The notes beneath the pieces are model-generated. The model saw only the letters and a program-made list of their open reading frames with translations. It was not told the DNA's origin and made no database searches. 64,000 nt of DNA from Kordia algicida OT-1 (lineage in GTDB: Bacteria; Bacteroidota; Bacteroidia; Flavobacteriales; Flavobacteriaceae), in NCBI RefSeq assembly GCF_000154725.1, contig NZ_DS544873.1, positions 491,569 through 555,568 on the forward strand, written 5' to 3'. Made by a program: the position numbers and the translations under genes. This document shows, in pieces, positions 44,757 through 54,399 of the stretch (position 1 is its first letter; each line of letters begins with the position of its first letter).

Positions 44757-46328
44757 TCAATCTTTCAATGTCAATACTTTTCCAGGTGTTGTATCTTGTA
44801 TTTTTTTATGTTGAATGAGCTGTGTACCATTCACCCAAAGATGTTCAACACCAGATGATAATTCTCTTGGCGAAAGATAGGTCGCATTTGCTTTTACACT
44901 TTTCGGATCAAACAAAACAACATCAGCATAATAGCCTTCTTCAATCAAACCTCTGTGTTCCAGCTGAAAAAACTCGGCTGGCAAATACGTAACTTTATGA
45001 ATGGCTTCTTCCCAAGACAACATTTTTTCATCAATCACAAAACGTTGTAAATATTCAGTAAATGCTCCGTATGATCTCGGATGCGGTTGTCCGATACTTT
45101 TTGGTGCATTAATTGGATAACTCCAAGAATCTGTACAAATCATACTGTGTTCCCATAGCACTGCGGTGTCAATATCTTTTTGATCAATACAATGATATAC
45201 AACCCAAGTTTCTGTACTTGCTTGTAAAATATTGGCAATAGCTTGCGCCAAAGAAATATTATGTTCTTCAGCAATTTCAGAAACATTTTTGTTGTAATAT
45301 GCTTCCAAATCATCCGAAATAATCAGCATGCGCGACATGTCGTAATCTTTCTGCGTAATCCATTCCGCAATAGCGGATACATTATTGGAATCTTTCATTT
45401 TTTCAGAAACTGCCGCAATTCCGTCTTGCAACATGTATTTGGGAATGAACGCGCGTAATTTAGTTGAAACGGCTGTATACGGATATACGTCACAGGCTGC
45501 TTGCAATTCGCTCGTTTTATTAAATTCTTCTAGCATATTTAGGACTTTTGGAATTTTTCCCCAATTTTCTTTTTCAGCCGCTTTTATATGACTGATTAAA
45601 ACCCTAATATTTGCTTGCTTTCCAATAGTAAGTGCTTCTTCTACAGCTTCTTCCAAACCGTCACGTTCGTTGCGAACATGCGAAGCGTATACACCACCTT
45701 TTTCGGCAGTTACTTTCGCTAGAGTGACAATTTCGTCCATTTCGGCAAAACAACCTGGCGCGTAAATGAGTCCTGTGGAAATTCCCAAAGCGCCTTCATC
45801 CATCGCTTCTGCCAAAGCTGTTTTCATCGCTTCAAGTTGCGAAGGTTGTAAATTGTGCCAATCGTCCATATTTCCTGCGCGAAGCGTACTATGACCGACA
45901 AGCGTAGCAATATTAAATTGTAATTTATCTGCTATTTGATCGAAATATTCTTGCAACGATCGCCATTCAAAGGGAAAACCAATTTCGTCCGATAAACGAT
46001 TCATAGTTTTGTCTAAATGTTTGGCAATTGGCGCAGGCGATGTTCCGCAGTTTCCAAATATTTCAGTGGTAATTCCTTGATATAATTTATGATCGGCAGC
46101 GTTTGGAAAGAAATATCCAAAACCTGTTGACGCATGCGGATCAATAAAACCTGGTGTTAAGATCAATCCTGTAGCATCAATTTTTTCTTTGGCTTCTGGA
46201 ATGATAAAATCGTCACCTTCGTAATGAATACAAACAATACGATCGTCTTGAATTCCAACATTTCCAATTTTTGCCGTTTGTTTGTGTCCTGTGCAAATCT
46301 TTGCATGTTGTATGTAAAAATCTAACAT
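44757..46328 (-). CDS. N-acyl-D-amino-acid deacylase family amidohydrolase
   Basis: The 523-aa protein has the amidohydrolase entry GLILTPGFIDPHAS (in place of HxH, a PHAS form), FGNCGTSPAP with the zinc Cys known from D-aminoacylase, YASHVRNE with a metal His, LISHIKA, and the late DSWSYPINAP, ending in a YADVVLFDP strand. The family removes acyl groups from N-acyl-D-amino acids. It overlaps the racemase gene by 7 bp, and the pair should act in sequence. Confidence 0.85.
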   Translation of the reverse strand: MLDFYIQHAKICTGHKQTAKIGNVGIQDDRIVCIHYEGDDFIIPEAKEKIDATGLILTPGFIDPHASTGFGYFFPNAADHKLYQGITTEIFGNCGTSPAPIAKHLDKTMNRLSDEIGFPFEWRSLQEYFDQIADKLQFNIATLVGHSTLRAGNMDDWHNLQPSQLEAMKTALAEAMDEGALGISTGLIYAPGCFAEMDEIVTLAKVTAEKGGVYASHVRNERDGLEEAVEEALTIGKQANIRVLISHIKAAEKENWGKIPKVLNMLEEFNKTSELQAACDVYPYTAVSTKLRAFIPKYMLQDGIAAVSEKMKDSNNVSAIAEWITQKDYDMSRMLIISDDLEAYYNKNVSEIAEEHNISLAQAIANILQASTETWVVYHCIDQKDIDTAVLWEHSMICTDSWSYPINAPKSIGQPHPRSYGAFTEYLQRFVIDEKMLSWEEAIHKVTYLPAEFFQLEHRGLIEEGYYADVVLFDPKSVKANATYLSPRELSSGVEHLWVNGTQLIQHKKIQDTTPGKVLTLKD

Positions 46329-47467
46329 ATACGTGTTAAGGTTTTTTGATCGATGGTATATTTATCTATTAAATTTGGTTGAATGGTACAATTTTTCAAG
46401 CTTTCCATGTTTACCAAACCGTTGTTCATTTGTACGTTTGGTTGCACGATATCCTCTAAGAAGTAGCGATCTGATGGACTTAAATCGTGTGCACGAGCGT
46501 TTGGGAGATATGAAGCCATGCGCAAATTGAGTGTTCTTCCAATGCCAGTTTCAAACATTCCGCCAATCCAACATGGAATGTTATGTTCCGCACAATATTG
46601 AATGATTTCAATACTTTTCATCACACCGCCAACACGACCCACTTTTAGGTTTACTTCATCCAACATGCCTAAATGATGTAGTTTTATCAAGTCGCCAATA
46701 GATTTTATTTCTTCGTCGTAACAGATATAAATTTCAGGATGTTCCTTTTTTACTTTTGATAAAATATCGAAACGTGTAGGCGCAAACGGTTGTTCTATCA
46801 TGGATTGATAGGTGTTTGCGAAATAGTGAAAAATGTCTAGGTCGTTTTCGCCAAAGCTACCATTTGCATCAAAACTCACAAATGTATCTGCTTCGAATAA
46901 CATCGGATTGATTTCTTCAAAAAAGTCTACACGAACTTTAGGCGATATTTTAAATTTTAAACGTTTGTAACCTGTTTCGAGGGCATTTTTTACCACTTTT
47001 TTCATTCGGTCTACATCTGTGTAGAGTCCGAGGGAAATTCCAACAGGAACATGCGCTAAAGGTTTGTTTTGCAAGAGTTGAAAAGGTGATTTGCCTGTAT
47101 TTTGTTCAATGACTTGTAGTGCTGCCATTTCTACTGCGGCTTTGGTAAAGTTCCAACCGCGAATTTTATCAAGTAATTTCAGTAAATCGCCAAACGTTTG
47201 ATTTTGCTTAAGGAAAGGAACAATAAATTGATTGACTAATGCAATCGCTCCTTCAATAAATTCATCAGAATAATACGGATCTGGTCTACATGAACATTCT
47301 CCGTATCCTTTAGTACCGTTGTCATCTTCCCATTCAATGATTAATGCTTTACGTGAATTACGAACGCCAATTCCAGATACAAATTGTTCTTTTTGAGGAA
47401 GATTCAGTCGAATTAATCGAATGTTTTTATATGATATCGGGAGTTTTAGAATTTCTTCTTTCTGCAT
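46322..47467 (-). CDS. Enolase-superfamily N-acylamino acid racemase/dipeptide epimerase-like
   Basis: The 381-aa enzyme has the muconate lactonising subgroup layout: the catalytic Lys in KRLKFKISPK, metal ligands in SFDANGSFGEND and in YDEEIKSIGD, and the second Lys in VNLKVGRVGG. This subgroup includes o-succinylbenzoate synthase, N-succinylamino acid racemase and dipeptide epimerases. The coupled GNAT and D-acyl deacylase favour racemisation of N-acyl amino acids over menaquinone synthesis. It is the first gene of the operon. Confidence 0.82.
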   Translation of the reverse strand: MQKEEILKLPISYKNIRLIRLNLPQKEQFVSGIGVRNSRKALIIEWEDDNGTKGYGECSCRPDPYYSDEFIEGAIALVNQFIVPFLKQNQTFGDLLKLLDKIRGWNFTKAAVEMAALQVIEQNTGKSPFQLLQNKPLAHVPVGISLGLYTDVDRMKKVVKNALETGYKRLKFKISPKVRVDFFEEINPMLFEADTFVSFDANGSFGENDLDIFHYFANTYQSMIEQPFAPTRFDILSKVKKEHPEIYICYDEEIKSIGDLIKLHHLGMLDEVNLKVGRVGGVMKSIEIIQYCAEHNIPCWIGGMFETGIGRTLNLRMASYLPNARAHDLSPSDRYFLEDIVQPNVQMNNGLVNMESLKNCTIQPNLIDKYTIDQKTLTRIC

Positions 47468-47630
47468 TGCAATGATAGGCGTTTACCTGAACGTTTTTAG
47501 GTTTTGCAAATATAGAAATTATTGAGGATTTTTTTGTTAAATTGACAATTTATGTGGTGTAATTCTTGTTTTTATTTAGTAATCTACAAGTTTAGTAGGC
47601 TTTTGTTGCGAATAGTTTAAAAAGTGTAAT

Positions 47631-48065
47631 TTATAACCAAGTACTAATATATTCTTTATGATGGCTTAGCTTTTCTTGTATAGCTTTCATAAAGTTTTCA
47701 CCGCCAAATACGAGTGCAATTCCGATTCCTGTAAAGACAGCAGTGTTTACTAATATCCACGAAAAGTTTTCAGCAACTATAGTATAATTTAAATTCATAT
47801 CATCAAAAGAGTAAGTTGTTTTCACTAAATCAATTTTATTATCATCAGTGATGAGGTATGCTTGTGATGAGAGTTTTGTTGCAATTTCTCCAATTAGTTG
47901 ATATTCGTTCACTTCTTCCCAATCCAATGCTTCTTCGGGTATGTAAATCGTTTTGGTATTTGTATCTTTTTCACGAACAGGAATTGGAATGTCGTGAATT
48001 AGTCTTGCCGTTTCAAATTCCCAAATTGCATGTATTTTTGCTAAAACTTCTTGTTTTGTGAGCAT
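47631..48065 (-). CDS. Hypothetical protein with one C-terminal membrane helix
   Basis: The 144-aa protein has a soluble N-terminal part (IHAIWEFETARLIHDIPIPV, LIGEIATKLSSQAYLITDD) and one hydrophobic segment (WILVNTAVFTGIGIALVFGG, about 105-124). I do not recognise a family. It stands alone with more than 150 bp on each side. Confidence 0.6.
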   Translation of the reverse strand: MLTKQEVLAKIHAIWEFETARLIHDIPIPVREKDTNTKTIYIPEEALDWEEVNEYQLIGEIATKLSSQAYLITDDNKIDLVKTTYSFDDMNLNYTIVAENFSWILVNTAVFTGIGIALVFGGENFMKAIQEKLSHHKEYISTWL

Positions 48066-48227
48066 TTCATTTTTTATGGGTATAAGATTAGCATATCTTG
48101 GAATAAGATTTTAGCGAATAGGAGTGAAGCATTCACAATTTTTGTAACTAAAAGGAATGTAAGTAATAGTATTTTGTAGACTATGTAAAAATTATGAGAT
48201 ATATTTTTACAGTATTTTTAGAAATTA

Positions 48228-49448
48228 TCAAGTATCGCAAGAAACATTATCCCAATCTTGATCTCTGTATTGAATGAGCCAATTTAGTGCATATTGACGT
48301 TCATATACAACTCCAGGAATCATAATTTCCATTGGTTGTCCTTTGATTCGCGCATCTACACACGCCCAATTCATACGATAATACAAATCGTTCATATCTA
48401 GAATCTCTGAAGTACTTCGTACAGTTGCGGTATTTTCAATAAACGATTTTGCATCTTTTAGCGGATAATTTTCTGGCGGTAAATCATCAAAATTAATCAT
48501 GGAGTTAGGAAACGGAATTTCGTCAAGTTTGTACAAAGCCCACAATAAAATTCCAATACCTTCACATTTCCAAGATTCGTTGTTTTTTGCTTCATCTGTA
48601 GGATTTTCTAGCAAGTGTTTTTCTTTTGGAGTCACAAATTCCCAAAGTGCCAATTTTTGCAAAATTTTGATGGTATCTTCTCCAGAAATTGCATTTAAAG
48701 TAAAACCATTGATAAGTGCCATAATGGTAACACGTATCGCAATTTCCTTTGCAGGACGTATTTCGGTTTCCGATTCATCTTCAACACATGGAAGATTTCT
48801 GTTAATCCTAATTTTATACGGCGTTAAAATGGCTTCACTTCTCGCTTTGCGTTCTTTTTGAGCTGCGGTAAGTTCTTTATTATTTTCTCCTTTTGGGAAA
48901 AATTTCGGATCAATTCGTACAGCAATCGTTTCAATTTCCGAATTTCCTTTATGATCGGTAAGTAATTGTAGATTTTCATCTAAAAAATGTTGTCCGTTTG
49001 CTTTTGAAATTACGGTTCCATCTTGCACAAATAAAAAAGCTTCATACGCCAAAGCTAAGTCTTTGATAATCGCAGCTATTTCTTTAATAGTTCCTTTTTC
49101 TTCAATCACAGAAAACTCACAATTTACTGAATGAATTTTGTGTAAAAAGCGCTCTTTTAGATTTTCATTTTGGATAGGTATCGAAGTTGCAAGCGCATAT
49201 AAACCTTGTAAATTTCTGTTTAGCGGACAATTTTGATCGTTGGTAATTTGAAAATTAGGAACGATACGTTCACGATATATAATTTTTAGAATTTTCTTCG
49301 AAGAAAAAAAGCCGCCTTTTGTTTCAATAACAAAAATCTTAAATTCCTCATCTAATTCAAGAAAAATATCAGCATTTGGAAAATATTTTCTAACGATAAC
49401 GGCTATTTTTTCGTAACTAGTTTCATGCGAATAGAAAGTGCAAATCAT
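48228..49448 (-). CDS. DUF4272-like protein
   Basis: The 406-aa protein fits DUF4272-type proteins by its layout: an N-terminal region (FYSHETSYEKIAVIVRKYFP), then KARSEAILTPYKIRINRNLP around residue 205, and EIAIRVTIMALINGFTL with a C-terminal NDLYYRMNWACVDAR. These proteins are soluble and of unknown function. No motif suggests catalysis. No partner is evident: the next upstream gene ends 83 bp away. Confidence 0.7.
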   Translation of the reverse strand: MICTFYSHETSYEKIAVIVRKYFPNADIFLELDEEFKIFVIETKGGFFSSKKILKIIYRERIVPNFQITNDQNCPLNRNLQGLYALATSIPIQNENLKERFLHKIHSVNCEFSVIEEKGTIKEIAAIIKDLALAYEAFLFVQDGTVISKANGQHFLDENLQLLTDHKGNSEIETIAVRIDPKFFPKGENNKELTAAQKERKARSEAILTPYKIRINRNLPCVEDESETEIRPAKEIAIRVTIMALINGFTLNAISGEDTIKILQKLALWEFVTPKEKHLLENPTDEAKNNESWKCEGIGILLWALYKLDEIPFPNSMINFDDLPPENYPLKDAKSFIENTATVRSTSEILDMNDLYYRMNWACVDARIKGQPMEIMIPGVVYERQYALNWLIQYRDQDWDNVSCDT

Positions 49449-49531
49449 GTGTTTTTTGTTTCTTGAAAATTTTTAATAATGTTGATGAAGATACTATTTT
49501 CTTTTTTTCAGAAGAATTTTTTTTGAGTTTG

Positions 49532-49876
49532 TTAGAATGTTTCCGTTTGAAGATTTAAACAAATCACAGCAAATACAATGTGTAATAAGACAATTAAATA
49601 TAAAAGTTTTGGTTGTTTGTATATGATGAAGGAATAGATGGGAATTTGTATGATAGCCAAAACAATTTCAAGAAATCCGATAGCACCTCCTGATTTTATT
49701 GTAATGAACATGGAATACGGATATATCATTTTAGCTAACACATAGGTTCCATGTCCACCGCCCATAGAAAGCACTACGAAAAGAAGTAATGTTACCGTAA
49801 TTACAGCAATTAGTATGGTTTTACTGATCGTTTTACCCAAGATCACTTTCCTTAATAATAGTACGAATCCATTCAT
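49532..49876 (-). CDS. Small integral membrane protein
   Basis: The 114-aa reading frame overlaps the end of the hydroxylase-like gene by 44 bp. A TTG start near 49838 (then GKTISKTILIAVITV) would reduce this to a few bases and may be the true one. Three to four helices are visible (TILIAVITVTLLLFVVLSMG, GAIGFLEIVLAIIQIPIYSF, LLYLIVLLHIVFAVICL). Function is unknown. Confidence 0.55.
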   Translation of the reverse strand: MNGFVLLLRKVILGKTISKTILIAVITVTLLLFVVLSMGGGHGTYVLAKMIYPYSMFITIKSGGAIGFLEIVLAIIQIPIYSFIIYKQPKLLYLIVLLHIVFAVICLNLQTETF

Positions 49877-50432
49877 TTGGAATCATGTCTATGGTAAGAT
49901 TTACGCGTTCGGTGTCTCCATTGTTAAGAACGCTGTGCGGATCTGTCAAACGCAAATACCAACATTCGCCAGGTTGCATGGGCACTTCTGTGTCATTCAA
50001 GAAAAATTGAACGCCATCTTTGTTTAAAATAGGAACTGTTAAACGAATCACAGATTGATGCACTTCCAAACCTAAAGTCGGATCTGTATGTCGTTGCACG
50101 GTAGAGTTTGGTGCCAAACGTAACAAACGAACTAAGGTAACTTTTGTATGTTTTTTAAATGTATTGATTACTGAATTTAAATAAGGCGCATTTTGCAAAT
50201 AAGTTGTATCCATCCAATCGCACCAAGAACCATCTGCGTAATCGTCTGCTGGTGGCGGAAACGGAAGTGAAGTATCAACCGTATGCGCTGGCGCACGCAA
50301 AGGAATTACATTGTAATATTCAAATTGATCTAAATTTAATGCTCTGTATTCTGCTAACATTTTATCGGCATCAAAAGTAAAAGGAAGTTTTACACGATCG
50401 GTACTTTTGGTTTTTGGAGCTGCGTGTGCCAT
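49833..50432 (-). CDS. Aspartyl/asparaginyl beta-hydroxylase family protein
   Basis: This 199-aa soluble protein has the Fe(II)/2-oxoglutarate jelly-roll motifs of the family: TVQRHTDPTLG with HxD, VPILNKDGVQFFLN, WYLRLTDPHSVLNNGD with the distal His, and ERVNLTIDM with the Arg that binds 2-oxoglutarate. Members hydroxylate Asp/Asn side chains of proteins or small molecules. The target is not evident. It is not similar to the four oxygenase-like proteins of the RiPP locus beyond the shared metal pattern. Confidence 0.82.
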   Translation of the reverse strand: MAHAAPKTKSTDRVKLPFTFDADKMLAEYRALNLDQFEYYNVIPLRAPAHTVDTSLPFPPPADDYADGSWCDWMDTTYLQNAPYLNSVINTFKKHTKVTLVRLLRLAPNSTVQRHTDPTLGLEVHQSVIRLTVPILNKDGVQFFLNDTEVPMQPGECWYLRLTDPHSVLNNGDTERVNLTIDMIPNEWIRTIIKESDLG

Positions 50433-50637
50433 GGTAAATTTGTTTTATAAATTTCTAAAGTACTAAAAAAGTCGAAATTTTAAAGCTTTCGTATTCATTA
50501 ATCGTTCGAATCAGCAATAATTACGTAAGGTAAATCGCTCAGATAAACTAAAAGTTTTGTTTTCTAGTCTTTTAAATTTATAAAAATCTTTAGATTTGAA
50601 AAATCATTAAAAACGACTTTTACACTAAAGATAATCG

Positions 50638-51141
50638 ATGAAAAAACTAATTTACCTTATATTAATAATTCCTATTCTAGTTTTTGGTCAATCTAAATCT
50701 GAAAAAATAATTGCTGATTTTAAAAAAATGAGTAGAAAAAGTGGAATTCGTATCCAATCGCCAGAAGGTAAGTCTGAACCAGTATTTGAGTTCTGTGAAG
50801 AATGGAAAAATAAAATTTCAAAACTTGATAAAGTCATTAGCGAGAACGAACTTGAATCTTTAAAATCTAGTAATAGTAACGGAACACTTAAGTTTATTGG
50901 TTATTTAATAAGTGCCAGAAGAAATAATAGTAAAGAATTTGTTTTAAAATTATTAGATAGTGTTACAAATAAAAAAAAGATTTTTATGGCTTGGGGATGT
51001 GATCAAAATGAATCTTCGTTTTCATATCAAATGTATTTATTAAGAGTTTTATCAGTCAAAAACAATCTTTTTGAGCCAAAGAATAATCTCACTGAATCTG
51101 AATTTAACGATTATATAAATAGAATAAAGAATATCAAATAA
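50638..51141 (+). CDS. Exported hypothetical protein
   Basis: The 167-aa protein has a signal peptide (LIYLILIIPILVFGQ) and a helical, Lys/Ser-rich mature part (SEKIIADFKKMSRKSG, FVLKLLDSVTNKKKIFMAWG) with one paired Cys (FEFCEEW, WGCDQNE). No family was recognised. It is a single-gene unit ended by the hairpin at 51163. Confidence 0.6.
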   Translation: MKKLIYLILIIPILVFGQSKSEKIIADFKKMSRKSGIRIQSPEGKSEPVFEFCEEWKNKISKLDKVISENELESLKSSNSNGTLKFIGYLISARRNNSKEFVLKLLDSVTNKKKIFMAWGCDQNESSFSYQMYLLRVLSVKNNLFEPKNNLTESEFNDYINRIKNIK

Positions 51142-51162
51142 AACAAGCTCAATATATACTAT

Positions 51163-51195
51163 AAAAGCTATACCGTGTTATTAGTATAGCTTTTT
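51163..51195. terminator. Terminator between convergent genes
   Basis: The stem AAAAGCTATAC/GTATAGCTTTT (51163-51173, 51184-51194) with a T tail lies between the exported hypothetical gene and the convergent receptor gene. Confidence 0.85.
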
Positions 51196-51218
51196 ATATA
51201 TGTGTTATTTATGAGATG

Positions 51219-53657
51219 TTATGGTTTCGCGCTAAATCCGCCTTCGTCATCATCATTTTGATCTCTGCCGTTGCGTTCTCGTTGTTTTTTCTGGTTGAAA
51301 CGATATGTAAATGAAAGATTGAACGTACGCTCTCTCCATTGAAATTCTCCATCACTTCTAAAGGTATCTGTAAAAGATTCTGATCTTCTTTTTCTAGAAT
51401 TAAATACATCACTTACATTGAAAGCGATAGAAGCTTTGTCGTCTAACAAGTCTTTGCTAAAGGCAAGATTGGCAGAGAAAATTCCCTTACGAATGTTTTG
51501 AGCATCTTCGTTTGGTCCGCGATAAAACAAACGTGTTTGCCAATCAATATTTCCTGGCAAAGTCACTTTATTATTCACTCTTACAAACCAACTTAAGTTA
51601 TCGGCGTCAAAATTTACACCATTAAATTCTCCACGATTGTATGATTGGAAAAGGTTGAAGTTACCGTTTACTCTCCATTTTCTTGACGGATTGTATGTTA
51701 GCGTAAATTCAAAACCAAAACGATCGTTTCTGGCTAAATTGATTGGTGTTCTACGGATAATTGGCACTTCTTCACCATTTAACAAGGTAGTTTGCCCAGT
51801 ATCTTCACTAATAAAATTAAAAACATCAGTTGCACGTTGAAAATACACGGATGTATTCAGCGTAAGCTTTCCAAAACGATTTAAATAACCCAAATCAATT
51901 CCGTTAGAATAACTTGGGTCAATGTCAGGATTTCCCTGAAAAATATTGGTAATACTTGATCGCGATGGAAACGGATTGATAAATCGTGAACGCGGTCTGC
52001 GAATTCTTCTGTTGTAACCTAAGGTAATGCTTTGATCTTCCGAGATTTCATATCCTAAATTGATTGTAGGGAAGAAGCCAACATAATTTTTCTTGTCAAA
52101 ATCGCCACTTGTAATTTGGTCAATGGTAATGCGCGTGCTTTCCATTCGCAATCCTAAAAGGAATGAAAATTTATCGTTAATCTTGTTTCCGTATTGTGTG
52201 TAAAAAGCGTTTACATATTCGCGATAATTTAATACATTGCTCAAATTTGTGTCAGATACAAAAACATCATCTTCCAAAAAGGCCACCAAATAATCCGTAT
52301 TTAAATCTAAAAAGTTACCGCGATATCCAAACTCAAATTGCGCTGTTTCACTCAACGGAACCGTATAATCGGTTTGCAATAAAATACGATCTTGTTTTTC
52401 AATAGTTGCAACTTGTTCCGCAAGCACATCATTTACCAAAATAAACGAGTTTTCTGCTTCTGTGCTGCTTTCATATTGAAAATCGGCAGTTAATTTATGT
52501 CCGCTTTCTTCAAAGTTTTTATCAAAATTCACAGCATATTGAATGGTTTTATCGGCTTCCGTTTCTGGATCAAAACGCGTACTTACGTTTGTAACATTAA
52601 AGTCGGAATCAAACTGTGTCAAAATATTGCTCGTTTCTCGTTCGTTGTCGCTATCTCTGTACACCAAAGAAGCTGTAATGGACGTTTTATCATTAATATA
52701 CCATTCAACACCAAAGTTAGAATTGAAGCCTTTTCGGATACGATCAAAATCACGATCTTCATTTAAAAATGTATTCGGATCATCGCCGTTAAAGTATTCT
52801 GTAAACGTATTTGCATTTCCTGGAACTGTACGGTAATTGTAGCCAGAAGTTGTAAAAAAGTTAAAATCGCCAGTACGATAGTTGAGGTTTCCTGAAATCC
52901 CATATCCTTTAGGATACGCGACATTTGTGGTAATTGCGCCATTGATTCCTTCTAGTTTGCTACGACGGAGAATGATGTTTAAAATTCCCGCCGTTCCTTC
53001 AGCATCATAGCGCGCAGATGGCGAAGTAATGATTTCTACTTTTTCAATGGCATCCGCTGGAAGTTGTCGTAATGCATCCGTAGAATTTAAACCAACCAAT
53101 CCCGAAGGTTTACCGTTGATTAATATTCGAACATTGTCGTTTCCGCGCAAAGCGACATTTCCTTCCACATCTACAGAAACAGAAGGGACATTGTCTAGCA
53201 CATCACTTACAGTTCCGCCACGAACGGTTAAATCTTTTCCGACATTGTAAATCTTTTTATCCAATTTTAATTGCACTGTTGTCTTCTCGGCAATTACTTC
53301 CACAGCTTTCAATGCTTGTGCATCTTCTGCTAGATAAAAGCTTCCGATGGACATGTCTTTTGTTAGCGATTTTGCTTTGATTTCTTGTGATTTAAACGAA
53401 ATGAACTCGATGGTAACATCGTAAGTATCTGCTTCAACTTCAATAGAAAAAGCTCCTTTAGAGTTTGTAATTCCGCCAGTAACGGTTCTTTTTTTAGCAG
53501 TATCTTGAAAAATAATAGTAGCGTACTCCAATGGTTGATTGGTAGATTTTTCAAACACTTTTCCTGTGATGGTTACTTTTTTTGCTTGTTTTTTGTTTTG
53601 GCCGTAAACGGCAGAAATGGTTCCTACAAAACATAGGAGTAGTAAAATTTTTTTCAT
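51219..53657 (-). CDS. Outer-membrane beta-barrel receptor with carboxypeptidase-like domain
   Basis: The start is set at ATG 53657 (MKKILLLLCFVGTISAVYGQ), an evident signal peptide; an upstream ATG at 53708 would only add 17 non-signal residues. The 812-aa protein has a carboxypeptidase D regulatory-like domain (TGKVFEKSTNQPLEYATIIF, GAFSIEVEADTYDV), a plug (GNDNVRILINGKPSGLVG, SPSARYDAEGTAGILNI) and a barrel. The C-terminal tail is unusually rich in Gln, Arg, Asp and Gly (QKKQRERNGRDQNDDDEGG). It is related to the 27980 protein. The ligand is unknown. Confidence 0.88.
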   Translation of the reverse strand: MKKILLLLCFVGTISAVYGQNKKQAKKVTITGKVFEKSTNQPLEYATIIFQDTAKKRTVTGGITNSKGAFSIEVEADTYDVTIEFISFKSQEIKAKSLTKDMSIGSFYLAEDAQALKAVEVIAEKTTVQLKLDKKIYNVGKDLTVRGGTVSDVLDNVPSVSVDVEGNVALRGNDNVRILINGKPSGLVGLNSTDALRQLPADAIEKVEIITSPSARYDAEGTAGILNIILRRSKLEGINGAITTNVAYPKGYGISGNLNYRTGDFNFFTTSGYNYRTVPGNANTFTEYFNGDDPNTFLNEDRDFDRIRKGFNSNFGVEWYINDKTSITASLVYRDSDNERETSNILTQFDSDFNVTNVSTRFDPETEADKTIQYAVNFDKNFEESGHKLTADFQYESSTEAENSFILVNDVLAEQVATIEKQDRILLQTDYTVPLSETAQFEFGYRGNFLDLNTDYLVAFLEDDVFVSDTNLSNVLNYREYVNAFYTQYGNKINDKFSFLLGLRMESTRITIDQITSGDFDKKNYVGFFPTINLGYEISEDQSITLGYNRRIRRPRSRFINPFPSRSSITNIFQGNPDIDPSYSNGIDLGYLNRFGKLTLNTSVYFQRATDVFNFISEDTGQTTLLNGEEVPIIRRTPINLARNDRFGFEFTLTYNPSRKWRVNGNFNLFQSYNRGEFNGVNFDADNLSWFVRVNNKVTLPGNIDWQTRLFYRGPNEDAQNIRKGIFSANLAFSKDLLDDKASIAFNVSDVFNSRKRRSESFTDTFRSDGEFQWRERTFNLSFTYRFNQKKQRERNGRDQNDDDEGGFSAKP

Positions 53658-53807
53658 TTGGATGAATGGTTTTCTATAGATAGCTTTTTTTGATGTTAGT
53701 TTGACCACAAAGAAACGGCTTGGTTTAACGGCGAATGGTTAAAGTTCTGTTAAAAGAAAAAACCGCTTTATCAAATAATAAAACGGCTTTTGTTGATTTT
53801 TTTCTAG

Positions 53808-54149
53808 TTAAAGAATTGAAGTTATATTTTCTGGTGGACGACCAATCACAGCTTTTTGATTGTGTATGACAATTGGACGTTCTATCAACTTCGGATTTTC
53901 TACCATTGCCTTGATGATTTCTGAATCACTTAGGGTTTTTCCTTTAAAATTTTCTTTCCAGATTTTTTCATTTTTACGAACTAGATCAATAGGTGAAATT
54001 TTTAAAAGATTGATGATTTCCGTGAGCGAAGCCACCGAAAGCGGTTCGTCTAAATACTTTACAATTTCAAAATCTTTTCCAGATGCTTCTAAAATTGCCA
54101 AACCTTCTCTAGATTTTCGGCATCTTGGATTGTGGTATATTTTTAACAT
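53808..54149 (-). CDS. ArsC/Spx-family thioredoxin-fold protein (arsenate reductase-like)
   Basis: The 113-aa protein has YHNPRCRKSREGLAIL with the single catalytic Cys10, and the conserved ERPIVIHNQKAVIGRPPE that holds the Arg typical of glutaredoxin-coupled ArsC. ArsC enzymes reduce arsenate to arsenite. No other ars gene is near, and YffB/Spx-like relatives with other roles share these motifs, so arsenate as substrate is likely but not certain. Confidence 0.85.
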   Translation of the reverse strand: MLKIYHNPRCRKSREGLAILEASGKDFEIVKYLDEPLSVASLTEIINLLKISPIDLVRKNEKIWKENFKGKTLSDSEIIKAMVENPKLIERPIVIHNQKAVIGRPPENITSIL

Positions 54150-54399
54150 ATTTTTTTAGTATTTAATGACATCTTTTAATTCTTTATTTTTATAAAGTGA
54201 ATCTATTTCTTTTTGGAAAAAATAGTAAACTTCATCAACTTAATCATATTGTTATTCTTTTCGCTAGGGCATATTTAATAGGCCTAACAATCTATAAGCA
54301 AAGCGATCTTACTAATGTATCAATAAGTTTCAAACAATATTCAAAATTTTCTTAGAAACTCACTCAATATTTAACATTTAAAACTTAACATTTCTAATT

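Noticed and set aside
47468-47630. Possible small gene between the racemase and 47631
   Set aside because: No ORF of protein-like composition; it only holds AT-rich intergenic sequence.
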